The translations under genes and the position numbers were made by a program. A stretch of DNA of 64,000 nucleotides from an uncultured Oceanospirillaceae bacterium (GTDB taxonomy: Bacteria; Pseudomonadota; Gammaproteobacteria; Pseudomonadales; Balneatricaceae). The stretch's first letter is position 1. Each line of letters begins with the position of its first letter. Under the pieces are notes generated by a model. It saw only the letters and a program-made list of their open reading frames with translations, made no database searches and had not been told where the DNA came from. The DNA lies in NCBI GenBank assembly GCA_937138495.1, contig CAKZPE010000094.1, positions 115,513 to 179,512 on the forward strand, read 5' to 3'. Of this stretch, positions 59,977 through 64,000 are shown in pieces.

Positions 59977-61107
59977 TCAAAGATCGAAATCATCAAAGTC
60001 GCTTTCATCAACTTCATTATCAATTGCACCCACCAGATAGGAGCTGATTTCAGCTTCCTGTGGCGCAACCTGTACGTTATCACTCACTAACCATGCATTC
60101 ATCCACGGCAGCGGGTTCTGGCGGGACGGGAAAATCTCTTCCAGGCCGACAGCTTTCATTCTGACATTGGTAATGTATTCAACGTAGTCACGCAGAATCT
60201 GAGCATTCAGACCAATCATAGAACCGCCACTGAACAGGTAATCTGCCCAGTCTTTCTCCTGCTCAGCCGCTTCACGGAAGATCTCAATGACTTCTTCGTG
60301 ACACTCAACAGCAATCTTCTTGAAGTCAGGATCATCCGCGCCGGAAGACAGCACATTAATCATGAACTGAGTACCGGTCAGGTGAAGCGCCTCATCCCGC
60401 GCGATCAGCTTAATAATCTTCGCGTTACCTTCCATGATTGCCCGCTCAGCAAACGCGAAAGAACACGCAAAGCTGACATAGAAACGGATCGCTTCCAGCA
60501 CGTTTACAGATACCAGCGTCAGATACAGCTTCTTCTTCAGATTGTACTTGGTCGTATCGAACATCTTACCGTCTACGGTATGACGGCCTTCACCCTGAAT
60601 CAGATAGATATTGGTCAGCTCGATCAACTCATCATATAAACGGGTGACACTCTGGGCCCGCTTAACGATTTCTTCATTGGTAACAATCTGATCAAACACC
60701 TCAGACGGCTCATTCATGATGTTCCGGATGATGTGTGTATAAGAACGGCTGTGAATCGTCTCACTGAATGACCAGGTTTCCAACCAAGTTTCCAGCTCTG
60801 GCAGTGACACTATCGGCAGGAAAGCAATGTTCGGTGAACGCCCCTGAACACTGTCCAGCAAGGTCTGATACTTCAGGTTACTCAGGAAGATATGCTTTTC
60901 ATGTTCCGGCATGCCCATGAAGTCTTTACGGTCAGTGGAAAGATCCACTTCTTCAGGACGCCAGAAGAAAGACAGCTGCTTTTCAATCAACTTTTCAAAG
61001 ATCGGATACTTCTGCTTGTCATAGCGGGCAACGTTGACGTTATGGCCAAAGAACATTGGCTCTTTAGTGCTGTCATTAAAGGTCGGATCAAAAGTTGAAT
61101 ATAGCAT
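59977..61107 (-). CDS. nrdB: Ribonucleotide reductase class Ia, beta subunit
   Basis: A 376-residue beta subunit generating the tyrosyl radical. The start at 61107 (MLYSTFDPTFNDSTKEPMFFG) matches the E. coli protein; a longer frame from 61170 is rejected. Iron ligands are in the ETIHSRSYTHIIRN and DEALHLTGTQ segments, and the C-terminal acidic tail (DESDFDDFDL) is the part that binds NrdA. A hairpin-bearing 138-bp spacer separates it from nrdA. Confidence 0.97.
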   Translation of the reverse strand: MLYSTFDPTFNDSTKEPMFFGHNVNVARYDKQKYPIFEKLIEKQLSFFWRPEEVDLSTDRKDFMGMPEHEKHIFLSNLKYQTLLDSVQGRSPNIAFLPIVSLPELETWLETWSFSETIHSRSYTHIIRNIMNEPSEVFDQIVTNEEIVKRAQSVTRLYDELIELTNIYLIQGEGRHTVDGKMFDTTKYNLKKKLYLTLVSVNVLEAIRFYVSFACSFAFAERAIMEGNAKIIKLIARDEALHLTGTQFMINVLSSGADDPDFKKIAVECHEEVIEIFREAAEQEKDWADYLFSGGSMIGLNAQILRDYVEYITNVRMKAVGLEEIFPSRQNPLPWMNAWLVSDNVQVAPQEAEISSYLVGAIDNEVDESDFDDFDL

Positions 61108-61182
61108 CTGGTATCTTAATTTTTTTGCGAGCTTGGAATCATCACGCCGGGAAAGAAACGCCGGCAGCACTCATATCTGATA

Positions 61183-61235
61183 CCCGGCCTTACACCGGGC
61201 AGAACCTGAACAGCCAGCCTTCAGGAAAGGCTGGC
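61183..61235. repeat. Two adjacent hairpins in the nrdA-nrdB spacer
   Basis: CCCGG-N7-CCGGG (61183-61199) and GCCAGCCTT-CAGGA-AAGGCTGGC (61213-61235, perfect 9-bp stem). Neither is followed by a T-run on the minus strand, so a processing or stability function is more likely than termination. Confidence 0.7.
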
Positions 61236-61245
61236 CGAGCGGCCA

Positions 61246-63507
61246 TTAAAGCTTACAGGCACCGCTTTCACAACCCATATCATCGTGCTGATCAGTCGCG
61301 CCATCACGGGTGTTATGATAGTAAAGGGTCTTAACGCCATATTTATAGGCAGTCAGTAAGTCTTTAAGCAACAACTTCATCGGCACTTTTTCGCCCGGGA
61401 AGTTAGCCGGATCATAGTTGGTGTTCGCTGAGATAGACTGGTCAACAAACTTCTGCATAATACCGGTCAGCTGCAGATAACCATCGTTGCTAGGGATATC
61501 CCACAGCAATTCATAGTCATCCTTCAGCTCAGAATACTCAGGCACAACCTGTTTCATAACACCGTCTTTGCTGGCCTTCACGCTCACGTAACCCCGTGGC
61601 GGCTCAATGCCGTTAGTCGAGTTAGTAATCTGCGAAGAGGTTTCACATGGCATCAGCGCTGTCAGCGTACTGTTACGTAAGCCGAACTCACGGATATCGG
61701 TACGCAGGGTTTCCCAGAAGTAATGCAACGGCTCTTCACAGAAGTCGTCCACTTCACGCTTATAGGTATCAATCGGCAGCAAGCCTTTTGAGTACGTAGT
61801 TTCATCAAATTTAGAACAGGCACCCAGTTCTTTCGCCAGCTCATTCGACGCTTTCAGCAGGTAGTACTGAATTGCTTCAAAAGTCTTGTGGACCAAACCA
61901 TTCGCTGAACCATCAGAGTAACGCACACCATTCTTCGCCAGATAGTAAGCGAAGTTAGTCACACCGACTCCCAGAGTACGGCGGCTCAGTGATGCCTGAC
62001 GCGCTGCCTCAATCGGGTAATCCTGATAATCAAGCAGGTTATCCAGTGCACGGACAATCAGATCTGCCAGATTTTCCAGCTCATCCAGATTTTCCAGCGC
62101 ACCCAGGTTGAATGCAGACAGTGTACACAGTGCAATCTCACCTTTGTCATCATTGACGTCCGACAGCGGCTTGGTCGGCAGGGCAATTTCCAGACACAGG
62201 TTAGATTGCTTAACCGGCGCAACGGCCGGATCAAACGGGCTGTGCGTATTACAGTGGTCAACGTTCTGAATGTAGATACGGCCGGTAGAAGCACGCTCCG
62301 ATGCCAGCAGACCAAACAGCTCAACAGCTTTAATGGTTTGCTTACGGATGGAATCATCCTGCTCATACTTCACATACAGACGCTCAAACTCATCCTGATC
62401 TGCAAAGAATGCGTCGTACAGACCCGGTACTTCATGAGGACTGAACAGCGTAATGTTCTGACCTTTGATCAGACGCTGGTACATCAGCTTATTCAGCTGC
62501 ACGCCATAATCCAGGTGACGAACGCGGTTTTCTTCCACACCGCGGTTGTTCTTCAGTACCAGCAGGGATTCAACCTCTAAGTGCCAGAGCGGGTAGAACA
62601 GTGTTGCCGCACCGCCACGGACACCGCCCTGAGAACAGGACTTAACCGCCGTCTGGAAGTGCTTATAAAAAGGAATACATCCGGTATGGAATGCTTCACC
62701 CTGACGGATCGGGCTGCCCAGCGCACGGATGCGGCCAGCATTAATACCGATACCGGCACGCTGACTGACATACTTAACAATGGCACTGGCAGTGGCGTTA
62801 ATAGAATCCAGGGAATCATCAGATTCGATCAGTACACAAGAGCTGAACTGACGGGTTGGCGTCCGCACACCAGCCATAATCGGAGTTGGCAGCGACAGTT
62901 TGAACAGTGAGCAGGCATCATAAAAACGCTTCACATAATCCAGACGGGTCGACTTCGGATAACCGGCAAACAGACAAGCGGCTACCAGCATATACAGTAT
63001 CTGCGGGCTTTCAAAAATCTCACCGGTTACCCGGTTCTGCACCAGATACTTACCTTCCAGCTGCTTCACAGCAACATAGCTGAAGTTCATATCCCGACCG
63101 TGATCCAGATAATCATTCAGCTCGTTAAATTCTGCTTCGCTATAATCTTCCAGCAGGTGCTTATCGTAACGCTTATCGTCGACCATCCGGGCAACGTGCG
63201 TCATCAGATGCGGTGGCTCATAGCTGTCAAAGGCACGCTTACGCAGGTGGAAAATTGCCAGGCGTGCAGCCAGGTACTGATAATCCGGTGCATCTTCAGA
63301 AATAAGGTCCGCCGCTGACTTAATCAGGGTTTCATGAATATCAGCGGTCTTAATGCCTTCGTAAAACTGTATGTGTGCTTTCAGTTCGACCTGTGATACC
63401 GAAACATTCTGCAATCCCTCTGCCGCCCAGATTACGACGCGGTGAATTTTTTCCAGGTCGATTTTTTCCTTTCGACCATCTCTTTTGGTAACCATCAAGT
63501 CCTGCAT
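61246..63507 (-). CDS. nrdA: Ribonucleotide reductase class Ia, alpha subunit
   Basis: A 753-residue catalytic subunit making deoxynucleotides. The ATG at 63507 (MQDLMVTKRDGRKEK) follows the E. coli start; six extra residues from 63525 are possible. An N-terminal ATP-cone (about 5-95) carries activity control. Active-site motifs: QFSSCVLIESDDSLDS, NLCLEIALPTKP, ALCTLSAFNLGAL, and the C-terminal redox pair CESGACKL. First gene of nrdA-nrdB-yfaE, behind two NrdR boxes. Confidence 0.97.
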   Translation of the reverse strand: MQDLMVTKRDGRKEKIDLEKIHRVVIWAAEGLQNVSVSQVELKAHIQFYEGIKTADIHETLIKSAADLISEDAPDYQYLAARLAIFHLRKRAFDSYEPPHLMTHVARMVDDKRYDKHLLEDYSEAEFNELNDYLDHGRDMNFSYVAVKQLEGKYLVQNRVTGEIFESPQILYMLVAACLFAGYPKSTRLDYVKRFYDACSLFKLSLPTPIMAGVRTPTRQFSSCVLIESDDSLDSINATASAIVKYVSQRAGIGINAGRIRALGSPIRQGEAFHTGCIPFYKHFQTAVKSCSQGGVRGGAATLFYPLWHLEVESLLVLKNNRGVEENRVRHLDYGVQLNKLMYQRLIKGQNITLFSPHEVPGLYDAFFADQDEFERLYVKYEQDDSIRKQTIKAVELFGLLASERASTGRIYIQNVDHCNTHSPFDPAVAPVKQSNLCLEIALPTKPLSDVNDDKGEIALCTLSAFNLGALENLDELENLADLIVRALDNLLDYQDYPIEAARQASLSRRTLGVGVTNFAYYLAKNGVRYSDGSANGLVHKTFEAIQYYLLKASNELAKELGACSKFDETTYSKGLLPIDTYKREVDDFCEEPLHYFWETLRTDIREFGLRNSTLTALMPCETSSQITNSTNGIEPPRGYVSVKASKDGVMKQVVPEYSELKDDYELLWDIPSNDGYLQLTGIMQKFVDQSISANTNYDPANFPGEKVPMKLLLKDLLTAYKYGVKTLYYHNTRDGATDQHDDMGCESGACKL

Positions 63508-63639
63508 TACGCGCTTCCCACCCATGAATAAACTGAAATCAACCTATGCTGTCACTGCGGCGGAACCGTGTGTTCGGCGACAATGGGTTCGGACTGTACA
63601 AAATCCAAACAAAACAGACCCTTAATAAAGCAGTGAACA

Positions 63640-63686
63640 ACACTATATATAGTGCAGGGTCATACAGCAGACACCCAATATAGATA
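63640..63686 (-). promoter_or_regulatory. Pair of NrdR boxes upstream of nrdA
   Basis: Box 1 ACACTATATATAGTGC (63640-63655) fits the NrdR consensus closely; box 2 ACACCCAATATAGATA (63671-63686) matches box 1 at 10 of 16 positions. The centres are 31 bp apart, three helical turns, the spacing NrdR needs. NrdR would repress nrdAB when dATP is high. Confidence 0.8.
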
Positions 63687-63930
63687 CTAAGAAGTTAAAT
63701 TCAATATTGATTTTGCTATCTGATAGGTGTAGCCAGATAAGAACCAAACCCATTAACAACGGGCAAGCCCACTGGTTACAAGACCTCTGGCGCAACAGTT
63801 AAACTAAAGGCCTGTTTCAAAAAATTTTATATGGCTTTCAAAAGTTTCATAGAAAATATCTATTGAATTTTTTTACAGACTGCAGCCCCCACCATGAGCA
63901 ATTTTTTTTCACTTTTTTACACTTTTGTTA

Positions 63931-63959
63931 TTTACAAAACACTCTGCGGCACATAAGAT
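63931..63959 (+). promoter_or_regulatory. Sigma-70 promoter of tRNA-Tyr
   Basis: TTTACA (63931-63936), 17-bp spacer, TAAGAT (63954-63959), then a GC-rich CACGCCC discriminator typical of stable RNA promoters. Transcription would begin about 8 bp before the mature tRNA. Confidence 0.8.
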
Positions 63960-63973
63960 TCACGCCCTCTTCC

Positions 63974-64000
63974 GGTGGGGTTCCCGAGTGGCCAAAGGGA
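63974..64000 (+). tRNA. tRNA-Tyr, 5' part only
   Basis: The window ends inside the gene. GGTGGGGTTCCCGAGTGGCC and the following AAAGGGA match the acceptor stem and D-arm of bacterial tRNA-Tyr; the anticodon lies beyond the window, so the identity rests on the 5' sequence. Confidence 0.85.

Larger units (their letters stand above)
63508..63973. other. 466-bp divergent region between nrdA and tRNA-Tyr
   Basis: It carries the two NrdR boxes near nrdA and the tRNA promoter on the other side. Between about 63700 and 63900 it is AT-rich without a gene or repeat I can name. Confidence 0.6.

Overview
The window looks like the chromosome of a marine gammaproteobacterium, probably of the Oceanospirillaceae and its relatives. 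This is inferred from the gene repertoire and protein resemblance: a full rsx/rnf operon, class Ia nrdAB-yfaE, gabD with a polyamine-type aminotransferase, puuB, a zinc-regulated ABC operon, hrpB and sbcCD. Most of the sequence is moderately GC-rich. One gene near the left end (4283-5503) is clearly AT-rich and looks acquired.

Left part (1-11.1 kb): the tail of a GNAT acetyltransferase; an XPB-type helicase overlapping a DUF790/Bax1-type nuclease gene; an orphan ribbon-helix-helix antitoxin-like gene; a STAS/SpoIIAA-like protein; an intergenic stretch with interleaved inverted repeats (4009-4186); the AT-rich DUF4365 nuclease-like gene; and sbcCD. Nearly all of these are DNA-processing genes.

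Middle left (11.1-23.3 kb): a DMT-family exporter, two membrane proteins of little-known role (YdjM-like, DUF3422), then an amine/GABA region: class III aminotransferase and gabD divergent from a LysR regulator, a porin followed by a tiny bufferin-like (DUF2282) putative lipoprotein, a LysE exporter, a PuuB-like oxidase and a stand-alone cyclic-nucleotide-binding protein.

Middle (23.3-46.4 kb): hrpB; an uncharacterised protein; a PhnA-like zinc-ribbon protein; a small protein behind a near-perfect Fur box; an aminotransferase plus omega-amidase pair; two GFA proteins; a nucleoside-recognition membrane protein; pbpG; and a four-gene zinc-uptake-type operon (ZrgA-like His-rich protein, ABC ATPase, FtsX-type permease, DUF3299) behind a near-consensus Zur box. 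Then come arfB, a diguanylate cyclase, ansA, pyrC, a MocR regulator, ccoG, a TraB/GumN protein, a GIY-YIG protein and an alpha/beta hydrolase.

Right part (46.5-64 kb): siroheme and sulfite reduction (cysG, DUF934, hemoprotein reductase), the complete rsxABCDGE electron-transport operon with four near-identical 234-bp tandem repeats inside rsxC, nth directly after it, an 868-bp gene-free AT-rich stretch, and the oppositely transcribed nrdA-nrdB-yfaE ribonucleotide reductase genes preceded by two NrdR boxes. The window ends inside a tRNA-Tyr gene that has a recognisable promoter.
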